A stretch of 64,000 nt of DNA from Chloroflexota bacterium. GTDB lineage: Bacteria > Chloroflexota > Dehalococcoidia > UBA2979. The stretch spans positions 1-64,000 of the forward strand of contig CANJBO010000002.1 in the NCBI GenBank assembly GCA_947472995.1. The letters run 5' to 3'. The position numbers and the translations under genes were made by a program. A model generated the notes under the pieces. That model had not been told where the DNA came from, did no database searches, and was given only the letters and a program-made list of their open reading frames with translations. Positions 26,011 through 33,602 of the stretch are shown here, in pieces (within the stretch, counting starts at the first letter, position 1; each line of letters opens with the position of its first letter).

Positions 26011-26050
26011 GCCCGCGCGTAGAGTGCGTGAGCAGCGTCGAGGAGCTCCA

Positions 26051-27283
26051 GTGCGCGATCGGTCGTTCGTCGCGGTGTGCGCACTGATCCTGGTGAACCA
26101 GATTGGGTTCGGCCTGATCGTCCCGGTGCTCCCCGCCTACGCGCACTCCTTCGGTCTCGGCACCGCGAGCATCGGCTTCGTCATCGGCATCTACGGCTTC
26201 GCGCGCTTCATCGCGAACGTGCCCGCCGGCACGATCGCCGACCGTCGAGGCCGCCGCTCCGTGCTGATCATCGGCACGGCGATCACGGCGGTCGCCTCGG
26301 CGCTGATCGCCACGGCGAGCACGCTGCCGGAACTGCTGGCGTACCGGCTGCTGGCGGGCATCGGCGCAGCGACCGTGATCACGGGCGGCCAGATCATGGT
26401 CGGCGACATCGCCACGCCGGCGAACCGCGGCCGGATGATGAGCATCTACCAGGGCGTGTTCCTGATCGGCGTCGGCCTCGGCCCCACGCCCGGCGGGCTG
26501 CTGGCGGACCACTTCGGGGTGCGCGCCCCCTTCATCGCCTACGCCGTGTTCTCGGGCCTCGCGTGCGTCGTGGCGATGTTCCTGATCCGCGAGACGAGGC
26601 CGACCGCGGCGGACCACGCGGCGATGGCGAAGATCGCCGAGACGACCTCGGTCGCCGCGACCGGGACGCTGCGTCAGACGCTGGCGAGCCGCGCGTTCCT
26701 GCTCATCAGCCTCGTGTCGTTCACGCAGTTCGTGGGCCGCACCGGCGCGCTGTTCGCGCTCGTTCCGCTGCTGGGCGACGAGGTGGTCGGGCTGTCGGCC
26801 TCCCAGATCGGGTTCGCCGTGACGGTGGTGAACCTGATCATGATCGGGACGGTCTACTTCTCCGGGCTGTGGGCGGACCGCTTCGGCCGCAAGCCGGTGA
26901 TCGCGCCGGCCAGCGTGATCGCGGGCCTGGGACTGGTGATCTTCGCGTTCTCCACGTCGTTCCCGGTCTACCTGATCGCGGCGGCGGTCTGGGGACTGGG
27001 CGCGGGCATCTCCGGACCGGCGCCGGCGGCCTACGTCGCCGACCTCGCACCGCCCGAGCTGCGTGCCTCGGTCTTCGGGTACTTCCGCTCGATGGCGGAC
27101 GTGGGCTACATCGTCGGGCCGCCGGTGCTCACGTGGATGGCGAGCACGATGGGGTACGCGACGCCGCTGCTGATCACCGGGGGGATGATCGCGGTGGCGG
27201 GTGCGCTGTTCTGGGTCCTCGCGCCGGAGTTCCACCTGCGGACGGCCTCGGCGGCCGTCCCGGCGGAGGCAGAGGCCAGCTAG
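26051..27283 (+). CDS. MFS drug/metabolite exporter, DHA1 (TetA-like)
   Basis: The 410-residue, 12-helix protein has a clear loop 2-3 signature, GTIADRRGRRSVL, and GVGLGPTPGGLLAD in helix 5 as antiporter motif C. QIGFGLIVPVLPAYA in helix 1 is typical of the Bcr/TetA-like exporters. GTG 26051 has GAGGAG 6 bases upstream; ATG 26009 is in frame but lacks one. The stop overlaps the stop of a 22-codon gene on the other strand. Substrate is unknown. Confidence 0.88.
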   Translation: MRDRSFVAVCALILVNQIGFGLIVPVLPAYAHSFGLGTASIGFVIGIYGFARFIANVPAGTIADRRGRRSVLIIGTAITAVASALIATASTLPELLAYRLLAGIGAATVITGGQIMVGDIATPANRGRMMSIYQGVFLIGVGLGPTPGGLLADHFGVRAPFIAYAVFSGLACVVAMFLIRETRPTAADHAAMAKIAETTSVAATGTLRQTLASRAFLLISLVSFTQFVGRTGALFALVPLLGDEVVGLSASQIGFAVTVVNLIMIGTVYFSGLWADRFGRKPVIAPASVIAGLGLVIFAFSTSFPVYLIAAAVWGLGAGISGPAPAAYVADLAPPELRASVFGYFRSMADVGYIVGPPVLTWMASTMGYATPLLITGGMIAVAGALFWVLAPEFHLRTASAAVPAEAEAS

Positions 27284-27348
27284 ATCTTCGGGGCGGCAGC
27301 CTTCTTGGGCTTGCGGGTCTCGCGCTTCGGCTTCGTCTTCTCGCCCAT
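27280..27348 (-). CDS. 22-residue lysine-rich microprotein
   Basis: A strong ribosome binding site (GGAGGTGGG) precedes ATG 27348. The product is M-G-E-K-T-K-P-K-R-E-T-R-K-P-K-K followed by A-A-A-P-K-I: half its residues are basic, with repeated K-P-K. Short conserved proteins with the R-E-T-R/K-K-P-K core are found, unannotated, in many bacteria. Its stop overlaps the stop of the convergent MFS gene. It is too short for most gene finders. Function is unknown; nucleic-acid binding is a guess. Confidence 0.6.
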   Translation of the reverse strand: MGEKTKPKRETRKPKKAAAPKI

Positions 27349-27399
27349 GGCGCCCACCTCCATGAATCGGCCGCTCTCGCACGATCGCGGCGCGACGTC

Positions 27400-27431
27400 A
27401 CTCGTATCGTACCGGAGACTCGTATCGTACC
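27400..27431. repeat. 18-bp-spaced direct repeat upstream of the 27488 gene
   Basis: ACTCGTATCGTACC occurs twice, at 27400-27413 and 27418-27431, offset by 18 bases. It lies between the microprotein gene and the gene at 27488, so it could be a tandem binding site for a regulator of either. AT content is higher here than in surrounding DNA. Confidence 0.5.
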
Positions 27432-27487
27432 CGAGCCGGGGCGTGCGAACATCGTGCATCGAATCCGGCGAGTGCGAAGGGGCCACG

Positions 27488-27706
27488 ATGCGTGCCGTCC
27501 TCCAGGCCGTCCAGCCCTACGAGCTGCACGGCGTCCTCTACTACCAGCTCCAGTACGCGGCCGCCGATGGCCGCCCACAGATGGCCCGCCTGTCCCACGA
27601 CATGGTCGCCTACGCCAACCCGCAGCCCGGCGACGAGGTCGAGGTCCACGCGATCCTCGGCATCGTCGACCGCGTGACCCGCGTCGAGGCACCGCCGGCC
27701 CCGTGA
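27488..27706 (+). CDS. Small hypothetical protein (72 aa)
   Basis: ATG 27488 has GAAGGGG 6 bases upstream. The product is soluble, with several strands predicted from alternating patterns (LYYQLQYAAADGRPQMARL, then DEVEVHAILGIVDRV), suggesting a small beta-rich or OB-like fold. There are no Cys residues. I recognise no family. Its stop overlaps the GTG of the methyltransferase gene downstream, so the two are translationally coupled. Confidence 0.7.
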   Translation: MRAVLQAVQPYELHGVLYYQLQYAAADGRPQMARLSHDMVAYANPQPGDEVEVHAILGIVDRVTRVEAPPAP

Positions 27707-28152
27707 GCGCGCGCGGGACGGGCTGGGCGCTGGTCGCGGCGCAGTTCGTGCTCCTCGGACGGATCGCGATCGAGGTCGCGCGGGCGCAGCGGGTGCCTCG
27801 GCCGACGCTGGCGCTCGGCGGGCTGTTCGCCGCGCTCGGCGGCGCGCTGGCCGCGCTCGCCTCGAGCTCGCTCGGGCGGCGACTGCGGGCGCACCCCGCC
27901 CCGCCCGAGGATGCCGTGCTCCGCACCGACGGCGCGTACGGCGCGGTGCGGCACCCGATCTACTCGGGCCTGCTGCTCGCCGGCCTCGGCGGTGTGCTGA
28001 TCGCACGCACGGCGGGGGCGGCGAGTGCGCTCGGCGCGCTGGCGCTGCTGTTCGACGTGAAGTCGCGCCTCGAGGAGCGCCTGCTGCGGGAGCGCTTCCC
28101 GGAGTACGCCGACTACGCGGCGCGCGTGCCGCGGTTCATCCCGCGACCGTAG
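27703..28152 (+). CDS. Isoprenylcysteine/phospholipid methyltransferase-like membrane protein
   Basis: The 149-residue protein has three or four helices and the ICMT/PEMT-type C-terminus: G-A-Y-G-A-V-R-H-P-I-Y-S-G, with the conserved R-H-P-x-Y that binds SAM, and LEERLLRERFPEYADYAARV-RFIP. This family methylates lipids or small hydrophobic substrates inside the membrane; prenylated proteins are not expected in bacteria. The GTG at 27703 overlaps the previous stop (GTGA). Confidence 0.85.
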   Translation: MSARGTGWALVAAQFVLLGRIAIEVARAQRVPRPTLALGGLFAALGGALAALASSSLGRRLRAHPAPPEDAVLRTDGAYGAVRHPIYSGLLLAGLGGVLIARTAGAASALGALALLFDVKSRLEERLLRERFPEYADYAARVPRFIPRP

Positions 28153-28238
28153 CCGCGCGATCTTCGCGGCACCTCCACGCGGCGCTCACAGCGTCTCCAC
28201 AACCTCGGACAAGACTGGCCCGAGGGATTGGAGTCGCC

Positions 28239-28667
28239 ATGTACCAGGTCTTCCTGTTCGTCCACCTCGCCGGGGTCATCGCGTGGGTCGGCGGCGCGCT
28301 GTCGGTCGCGATGCTCACCACGCGCCTCGCGTCGAGGCCGGACACCTCGACGTTGCCGGCCGGGCTGCGCGACATCCGGTTCATCGGCGCCACGATCCTC
28401 GGCACCGGCGCGCTGCTGACGATGATCGGCGGGTTCGGGCTGATGGCCGTGCTGCGGCTCTCGCCCACGCTCTGGATCGGCTACGGCCTGCTCGGCATCG
28501 TGCTCTCGTTCGGCCTCGGCGGGACGATGGTGCGCCGGACGAGCGACCGCGTGCTCGCCGCGCCGGACGATCGCGCCGCGAAGCAGCGACTGGTCGCGTG
28601 GAACTTCGCGATGGTCGCGCTGCTGCTGTCCGTGGTCGCCGCGATGGTGTTCAAGCCGACGCTGTAG
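28239..28667 (+). CDS. DUF2269-family membrane protein
   Basis: The 142-residue protein has four helices. It opens VFLFVHLAGVIAWVGGALSV, the H-L-x-x-V-x-W-x-G-G signature of DUF2269 and related CopD-like proteins, in which the His and Trp may bind haem or metal. An Arg/Asp loop connects helices 3 and 4. GATTGGAGTCGCC precedes the ATG. The gene stands alone. Function is unknown. Confidence 0.82.
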   Translation: MYQVFLFVHLAGVIAWVGGALSVAMLTTRLASRPDTSTLPAGLRDIRFIGATILGTGALLTMIGGFGLMAVLRLSPTLWIGYGLLGIVLSFGLGGTMVRRTSDRVLAAPDDRAAKQRLVAWNFAMVALLLSVVAAMVFKPTL

Positions 28668-28690
28668 CCCTCGACCTCACGGGAGTGCGG

Positions 28691-29257
28691 CTACTCCGAC
28701 CAGCGGTCCCAGTGCACCACCTCGTCCAGTGGGCCGCGGTGGTTCGGGCCGTAGGCGCGGTCCGGCCAGCCGAGCGGGATCATCGCCGCCGTCTCCCAGC
28801 CCGCCGGGATGCCGAGGATCGCGTGCACCTGCTCCGCGCGGATGCGGTGCGAGGTCGTGAGCGCCGTCCCCAGCCCGAGCGCGCGCGCCGCGAGCATCAG
28901 GTTCTGGCACGCCGGGTAGATCGAGGCGCCCGTCTGGAAGCCGGCGACGCCGGTGCGCTCCGGGACGCGGATGCACGGCACGATCACCACCGGCGCCTTC
29001 GCCATCATCCCCGGCTCCGTCGAGGGCGCCTCGCCCGGCCGCGCGTGGGCGGTGGTGTACTCGGCGTCGAGGGCCTTCCGGGTCGCCTCGTCCCGCACGA
29101 CGATGAACCGCCACGGCTGGGTGTTAGAGCCGGAGGGCGCGTGGAGCGCCGCCTGCAGCACCTGACGGAGCGTCGCCTCCTCGACCGGCCGGTCCGCGAA
29201 GTCGCGCACGGCGCGCTGGCGGCGGAACAGATCCATGACGTCGGTCACCGGGTTCAT
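28691..29257 (-). CDS. Nitroreductase family protein
   Basis: This 188-residue FMN protein has the nitroreductase hallmarks: FRRQRAVRDFADRPVEEATL at the start, APSGSNTQPWRFIVVRD for FMN binding, Y-P-A-C-Q-N-L-M-L-A-A-R-A-L-G-L-G mid-protein, and I-L-G-I-P-A-G-W-E at the end. Such enzymes reduce nitroaromatics, quinones or enones with NAD(P)H. GAGGGAGG lies just before ATG 29257. It is divergent from the ornithine cyclodeaminase gene, with a hairpin between them. Confidence 0.92.
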   Translation of the reverse strand: MNPVTDVMDLFRRQRAVRDFADRPVEEATLRQVLQAALHAPSGSNTQPWRFIVVRDEATRKALDAEYTTAHARPGEAPSTEPGMMAKAPVVIVPCIRVPERTGVAGFQTGASIYPACQNLMLAARALGLGTALTTSHRIRAEQVHAILGIPAGWETAAMIPLGWPDRAYGPNHRGPLDEVVHWDRWSE

Positions 29258-29278
29258 GCGGACCTCCCTCGAACAGCC

Positions 29279-29301
29279 CCCGCACCGTGAAGAGGTGCGG
29301 G
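29279..29301. promoter_or_regulatory. Hairpin in the divergent nitroreductase / ornithine cyclodeaminase region
   Basis: CCCGCACC (29279-29286) and GGTGCGGG (29294-29301) form a perfect 8-bp stem with loop GTGAAGA. Both flanking genes read away from it, so it is not a terminator of either; an operator or leader structure is possible. The decamer GTGAAGAGGT here recurs in the large inverted repeat at 33272. Confidence 0.4.
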
Positions 29302-29381
29302 ACGTGCATCATCGCACCGCGGCGCAGCGTACACTGCGGCCCGACCGACCTCGATGTCGCCCCCAGCACGAAGGACTCCCG

Positions 29382-30320
29382 ATGGCCCTCTTCCTCTCGA
29401 ACGACGATGTCGCCGCGCTGCTCCCGATGAAGGAGTGCATCGAGGTGATGGAGGACCTCTTCCAGCAGGAGGCGCGCGGCCTCGTGCTGAACCACCGGTC
29501 GCGCGAGCGCCAGCGGTGGCCCGGCTCCAACGTGACCGCGACGCTCATGGGCGGCACCGTCCTGGGCTCCGAGGCGCACGGCATCCGTCACTCCAGCGTG
29601 ACCCTGATCTACAACACGACCACCGGCAAGCTGGACGGCGTCGTGGAGCCGGGCAACATCTCGTGGATCCGCACGGGCGCTTCGACGGGGGTCGCCGCGA
29701 AGTACATGTCGAAGCCCACCGCCTCGGTCGTGGGGGTGATCGGCACCGGCCGCCAGGCGGTGACGCAGGTCGAGGCGCTGTGCGCCGTGCGCGACATCTC
29801 GCTGATGAAGATCTACTCGCGCAGCGAGGACAACCGCGTGAAGTTCGCGGACACGATGCGCGAGCGCCACGGCGTGGAGATCGTGCCGGTCGCCACCGCC
29901 GAGGAGGCCGTGCGCGGCTCCGACATCGTCTGCGCGATCACGAACGCGCCGGAGCCGGTGTTCAACGGCGAGTGGCTGGAGCCGGGCACCCACGTGATCG
30001 CCGCCGGCATCAACACCTGGACGAAGCGCGAGGTCGACGAGGCGACGATCGACCGCGCGAGCCTCATCGTCTGCGACAACGTCGAGCAGGCGAAGATCGA
30101 GTGCGGCGAGCTGATGTACGCCGCCGAGCGCGGCAGCTTCCGCTGGCAGCAGGCGCACGACCTGTCCGAGGTCGTCGGCGGCAAGGTGAACGGGTGGCCC
30201 TCGGACGACGCGATCACGCTGTTCGAGAGCCAGGGCATCGGCATCGAGGATGTCGCCGCCTGCGCGTACGTGCTGAAGAAGGCGCGCGAGCGCGGCATCG
30301 GCATCGAGCTGCCGTTCTAG
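29382..30320 (+). CDS. Ornithine cyclodeaminase / mu-crystallin family protein
   Basis: The 312-residue protein has the family's N-terminal dimer domain and Rossmann fold: RHSSVTLIYNTTTGKLDGVV, then WIRTGASTGVAAKYMS, then V-G-V-I-G-T-G-R-Q-A for NAD(P). Members deaminate ornithine to proline, reduce cyclic imines or act as alanine dehydrogenases; sequence alone does not separate these. AAGGA lies 7 bases before ATG 29382. The gene ends at a strong bidirectional terminator shared with the MFS gene at 30453. Confidence 0.9.
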   Translation: MALFLSNDDVAALLPMKECIEVMEDLFQQEARGLVLNHRSRERQRWPGSNVTATLMGGTVLGSEAHGIRHSSVTLIYNTTTGKLDGVVEPGNISWIRTGASTGVAAKYMSKPTASVVGVIGTGRQAVTQVEALCAVRDISLMKIYSRSEDNRVKFADTMRERHGVEIVPVATAEEAVRGSDIVCAITNAPEPVFNGEWLEPGTHVIAAGINTWTKREVDEATIDRASLIVCDNVEQAKIECGELMYAAERGSFRWQQAHDLSEVVGGKVNGWPSDDAITLFESQGIGIEDVAACAYVLKKARERGIGIELPF

Positions 30321-30422
30321 CGTCACCCGCCTGCAACGCCTCGATGCTGCGCCCGCGCTGACGATGCGATGCGTGGCCCGATAGATTGGTTTCAGTAGGG
30401 CGGCGGCGACGCCGACCAACGA

Positions 30423-30454
30423 AAGAAAGCCCCCGAGGAATCGGGGGCTTTCTT
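30423..30454. terminator. Bidirectional intrinsic terminator
   Basis: AAGAAAGCCCCCGA (30423-30436) and TCGGGGGCTTTCTT (30441-30454) are perfect complements around a GGAA (GNRA) tetraloop. An A-rich left arm and a T-rich right arm make it a textbook terminator in both directions, serving the convergent genes ending at 30320 and 30453. Confidence 0.95.
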
Positions 30455-31745
30455 ATGTCCGCGTGGCGCCGTTCGCCGCGGCGACCGCGTTGTCCGCCTC
30501 GGCGTCGCGCTTCAGGTCGTCGATCGTGTAGACCCACAGCTGGCGCATCGTGGCGGCTACGGTGCCGAGGACCGCGAGCGACGCGAACCCACCGCTCACG
30601 ACCGCGAAGGTGGTGCTCGTCGCCGCGGCGAGGAACCCCGACTCCATCGCACCGATCTGGTTCGAGGTGCCGACGAAGATCTGGTTGACGGCGCTCACTC
30701 GTCCGCGCAGGTGGTCCGGCGATCCCAGTTGCAGCGTGGTCTGGCGCATGACGACGCTCACCTGGTCGGAGAGCCCGACGAGGAAGTACGCCGCGACGGA
30801 CAACGGGAACCACCTCGACGCGCCGAAGATGATCGTGACGACCGCGAAGATGCCGACGCTGACCATCATCGCGCGACCCAGCCGGTGGATCGGCGGCAGC
30901 AGCACCAGCACGACCGAGGTGATCGCCGCGCCCGCCGGCAGCGCACCGGCGAGGATCGCGTAGCCCACCGCCTCCTCGCCCAGCATCTTGGCGTAGACCG
31001 GCAGCAGCGCCTGCGCACCGCCGAACACGACCGCGAACATGTCGAGCGTCATCGTGCCCAGCAGCGGCTGGCGATGCCGCACGAAGTCGATGCCCTCGCG
31101 GACCGTCGCCCAGCTGATCGCGCGCGACGGCACGGCGACCGCCCTCGGCTGCAACGTCATCATCAGCGTGACGGAGACCAGCATCAGCAGCGTGCTCCCC
31201 AGGTAGGAAGCCGACACGCCGCCGACGAGCAACAGCAGGCCGAGCAGCGCGGGACCGCACAACTGCGAGAACGTCTGGGACGTCGAGTTCACCGTGATCG
31301 CGTTCTGGAACGACTCGGGCGGGACGAGCGCCGGGAGCAGCGCCTGCTGCGCCGGCCCGCTGAACGCGCCCGCGAAGCCCATCATCGCGACCAGCCCGAA
31401 GATCAGCGGGGCGGAGGCGGCATCGCTGAACGAGGCGGCCGCCAGCACGGCGGCGCACAGCAGCGGGACCGCCTGCGCGGTGACGACGATCCGCTTCCGA
31501 TTGTGCGTGTCAGCGAACGCCCCCCCGTAGAGCGCCATCGACAGCTGCGGCACGACGCGCGCGAAGCCGAGCCACGCGAGGTCGAGGGGCGACCCGCCGA
31601 GGTGGTAGATGATGTGGTAGCCGAAGGTCGCCTGGAGCGCGCCCTGCCCCACGCCGAAGCAGAACCGGGCGATCGAATACCGCAGGAACTGCTGCTGGCG
31701 CAGCACGGCCAGCTGCGTCCCTCGACCGGTCGGGCTCGCGTTCAT
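30453..31745 (-). CDS. MFS exporter, MFS_3/EntS-like
   Basis: The 430-residue protein has 12 helices. Loop 2-3 reads GAFADTHNRKRIV and helix 5 region FQNAITVNSTSQTFSQLCGPAL, both typical of the MFS_3 subgroup; the late motif GSPDHLRGRVSAVNQIF is also characteristic. The TAA stop lies inside the right arm of the bidirectional terminator. The ATG at 31745 has a weak ribosome site. The gene follows the PAC2 gene on the same strand but is separated from it by a hairpin element. Confidence 0.88.
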   Translation of the reverse strand: MNASPTGRGTQLAVLRQQQFLRYSIARFCFGVGQGALQATFGYHIIYHLGGSPLDLAWLGFARVVPQLSMALYGGAFADTHNRKRIVVTAQAVPLLCAAVLAAASFSDAASAPLIFGLVAMMGFAGAFSGPAQQALLPALVPPESFQNAITVNSTSQTFSQLCGPALLGLLLLVGGVSASYLGSTLLMLVSVTLMMTLQPRAVAVPSRAISWATVREGIDFVRHRQPLLGTMTLDMFAVVFGGAQALLPVYAKMLGEEAVGYAILAGALPAGAAITSVVLVLLPPIHRLGRAMMVSVGIFAVVTIIFGASRWFPLSVAAYFLVGLSDQVSVVMRQTTLQLGSPDHLRGRVSAVNQIFVGTSNQIGAMESGFLAAATSTTFAVVSGGFASLAVLGTVAATMRQLWVYTIDDLKRDAEADNAVAAANGATRT

Positions 31746-31790
31746 CGACGCACGATAACAGGCATGCTCGGACGCTCAAGGCGCCCGCGG

Positions 31791-31847
31791 CTCGAGGCCC
31801 GCAGGTCGGGTGGGCGGCGCGGGTATCCCGCGCTTCGCCCACTCAAG
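31791..31847 (-). repeat. 3'-UTR hairpin element, copy A
   Basis: Directly after the TAA of the PAC2 gene, the minus strand carries a two-part stem (GTGGGCG with CGCCCAC, GCGCGGG with CCCGCGC, loop ATA; 31810-31842) and then GACCTGCGGGCCTC and GAG. The same hairpin-plus-GACCTGCGGGC order occurs after two other genes (47809 and 53099). See findings. Confidence 0.7.
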
Positions 31848-32774
31848 TTATGCGCCGGGCGTCTCGTCCGTGTCGTCGCGCTGCTGGCGCAGGAAGCTCT
31901 CCACGCCCTCGAGGATCTCGTCGCTCGTGGGCAGCTCGGCGGCGGGCGCCGCGGGCTCGGAGTAGTTACCGTCCGGCTGGCTGGCGTCGTACGTCTCTTC
32001 CATCTCGCGGATCTGCTCGCGCAGCGCGTCCGGGTCGGCCACCTGCCCGAGCGCCGTCGAGGTCTGCGCGTCGAACGAGGCGACCTCGCCCAGCAGCGGC
32101 TCGATCGAGGTGTGCGCGCCCAGCGCGCGGTCGAGGTGCTGGACCAGCGAGATGATCGCCCGCGGGTTGGGGCCGGTGTTGATGTACCCCGGCACGAGTG
32201 CCGTGAGGCGGCCCGTGCTGAACCCGAGCGAGTTCAGGTGCACCATCAGCACCGTCTGGATGCCGGTCGGCCCCTGGTACTGCGAGGCCTCCGAGGGACG
32301 CCCGATAAGGTCCTCGAAGTAGGCGTCCGCGTCGCCCAGCAGCACGGGCGCCGGCCGCGTGTGCGGCACCATCGCCGGGCGCGAGCCGAGCGAGATGAAG
32401 TGCTTCGAGCCGACCGCCTGCATGAAGTCGGCCACCAGCGCCGCGTAGTCCTTCCACGCCAGCGCGGGCTCACGCCCGGCGATCAGCACCACGTCGCGGC
32501 TGCTGCCGGTGGGCGTGGCGATGTGGAAGCGCGTGCCGGGCCAGCGCACCAGGCGCTCCCCGTTCCGCAGCCGCACGCGGGGGCGCGCGACGGTGAGGTC
32601 GTAAAAGCGATCCGGGTCGACGGTCGCGACCTCGGTGCCGTGCCACTCGTTGCGGATGTAGCGGCTGGTGCTCATCGCGGAGCCGGAGCCGTCGCTCCAG
32701 CCCCAGAAGGCGGCGATCACCAGCGGGTCGCGCAGGCCCTTCAACTCGCCGGTCAACTGGAGCGCTTCGTGCAT
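31848..32774 (-). CDS. PAC2 family protein
   Basis: The 308-residue protein has the PAC2 pattern (proteasome-assembly-chaperone-2-like): L-V-I-A-A-F-W-G-W-S-D near the start, FYDLTVARPRVRL, then D-V-V-L-I-A-G-x-E-P-x-L-x-W and a Gly-rich core. Bacterial members form homo-oligomers of unknown function, often near proteasome or ATP-grasp genes, which are not adjacent here. ATG 32774 is chosen because the conserved domain starts there, with AAGGGTG upstream; the frame is open to 32936. The TAA stop is followed by hairpin element copy A. Confidence 0.85.
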   Translation of the reverse strand: MHEALQLTGELKGLRDPLVIAAFWGWSDGSGSAMSTSRYIRNEWHGTEVATVDPDRFYDLTVARPRVRLRNGERLVRWPGTRFHIATPTGSSRDVVLIAGREPALAWKDYAALVADFMQAVGSKHFISLGSRPAMVPHTRPAPVLLGDADAYFEDLIGRPSEASQYQGPTGIQTVLMVHLNSLGFSTGRLTALVPGYINTGPNPRAIISLVQHLDRALGAHTSIEPLLGEVASFDAQTSTALGQVADPDALREQIREMEETYDASQPDGNYSEPAAPAAELPTSDEILEGVESFLRQQRDDTDETPGA

Positions 32775-32997
32775 GGCGACACCCTTACGTCCGCGGAGCC
32801 CGACGGCTCGGAACTCGTGTCCGGGATTGGTAGCCCTTCCCGTCGCTGATGTCGAGGGGGCCGCGCGAGACACCACACACGGTAGCAGGCTCGCACGGCC
32901 CATCGAGGCGCCGCCGCGGACACGAACAGGGCGCACGACCGGTGTGGCCGCACGCCCTGACGAAACGGCGATGGCTCTCGTTCGCCGATTCGGTCTG

Positions 32998-33189
32998 CTA
33001 CGGAGCGGGCTGGGTCGGACGGACCTCAGCCTTCTCCGAGTCGCCGTGTGGGGAGGTGTCTTCGATCTCCTCGGCGTGCTCGCTCTCGCGATGGGCCGCG
33101 AGCGCGTCCTCGTTCAGGAAGCGCGCCTCGCACTCCGTGCACAGCAGGTTGTTGTCGGGGTTGTCCAGGGACCAGGCTTGTTCTCTCAT
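32998..33189 (-). CDS. Small C2H2 zinc-finger protein
   Basis: The 63-residue protein consists of a short head, one C2H2 finger (L-C-T-E-C-E-A-R-F, then LAAHRESEH, about residues 15-38) and a polar, acidic tail. C-x2-C-x12-H-x4-H spacing and the central Phe and Leu match classical fingers, which are uncommon in bacteria. ATG 33189 has GGAG 5 bases upstream. It is divergent from a second finger gene at 33603 across a hairpin-rich spacer. DNA, RNA or protein binding are all possible. Confidence 0.75.
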   Translation of the reverse strand: MREQAWSLDNPDNNLLCTECEARFLNEDALAAHRESEHAEEIEDTSPHGDSEKAEVRPTQPAP

Positions 33190-33271
33190 GGCTCCATCGT
33201 CCTGCACGCGTCATCACGTTCGAGGTGCGGAGCGCCGAATGGTCGATGCGATCGGCTCGCACTCGGGCAAC

Positions 33272-33345
33272 GTGAAGAGGTCCGGATGCGGTTGAACCCG
33301 TTGGAGGTTGGGACCTCCGAGGGCGCCGCATCCGGACCTCTTCAC
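33272..33345. repeat. 20-bp perfect inverted repeat with nested hairpin
   Basis: GTGAAGAGGTCCGGATGCGG (33272-33291) is perfectly complementary to the sequence at 33326-33345. The 34-base loop holds a second perfect stem, GGAGGT / ACCTCC (33303-33318), around TGGG. Nothing resembling a U run follows, so it is not a standard terminator. Confidence 0.85.
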
Positions 33346-33414
33346 CTCGTCCGTGACGGACGAGTCTGGGATCGCTCATCAGATGAGAACTCGCGGCGGA
33401 CGAGCTGAGCGATC
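33346..33414. repeat. Two further inverted repeats
   Basis: CTCGTCCG-TGA-CGGACGAG (33346-33364) is a perfect 8-bp stem. GATCGCTCA (33370-33378) pairs with TGAGCGATC (33406-33414), and CTCATC-A-GATGAG (33375-33387) is an alternative inner stem. The overlap of the last two suggests mutually exclusive folds. Confidence 0.7.
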
Positions 33415-33602
33415 GGGACACTCCTACCGTGCACGCCTCGGCGTATCGCGACGATAACGAGCGTGCGGGCTGCGCGAAGAACGTCTCTCGATCCATGCCC
33501 GAACGTCGCAACTTCGCAAGGCGTGCCGGTCGCGCGCGACACGCGTGGCACGGTCGATCGGTAACGCTGCTCTCGAGTCGAAGACGACGGAGGAGGTGCG
33601 AG

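Larger units (their letters stand above)
33190..33602. other. 413-bp hairpin-dense non-coding region between divergent zinc-finger genes
   Basis: This is the only stretch over 300 bases without a gene. It holds three consecutive inverted repeats (33272-33345, 33346-33364, 33370-33414) and then about 190 bases with no obvious structure leading to the 33603 gene. No reading frame in it looks coding: codon bias is weak and no family is recognised. It must contain the promoters of both flanking genes and may encode a structured RNA. Confidence 0.6.

Noticed and set aside
30400..30452. Possible small gene just before the 30453 stop
   Set aside because: The bases form the intrinsic terminator; no ribosome site or codon bias.
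33301..33318. GGAGGTTGGGACC resembles the T-box motif AGGGTGGNACC
   Set aside because: The motif is inside a perfect 6-bp self-complementary stem and a 20-bp inverted repeat; no specifier loop, and no aminoacyl-tRNA synthetase or amino-acid gene follows.
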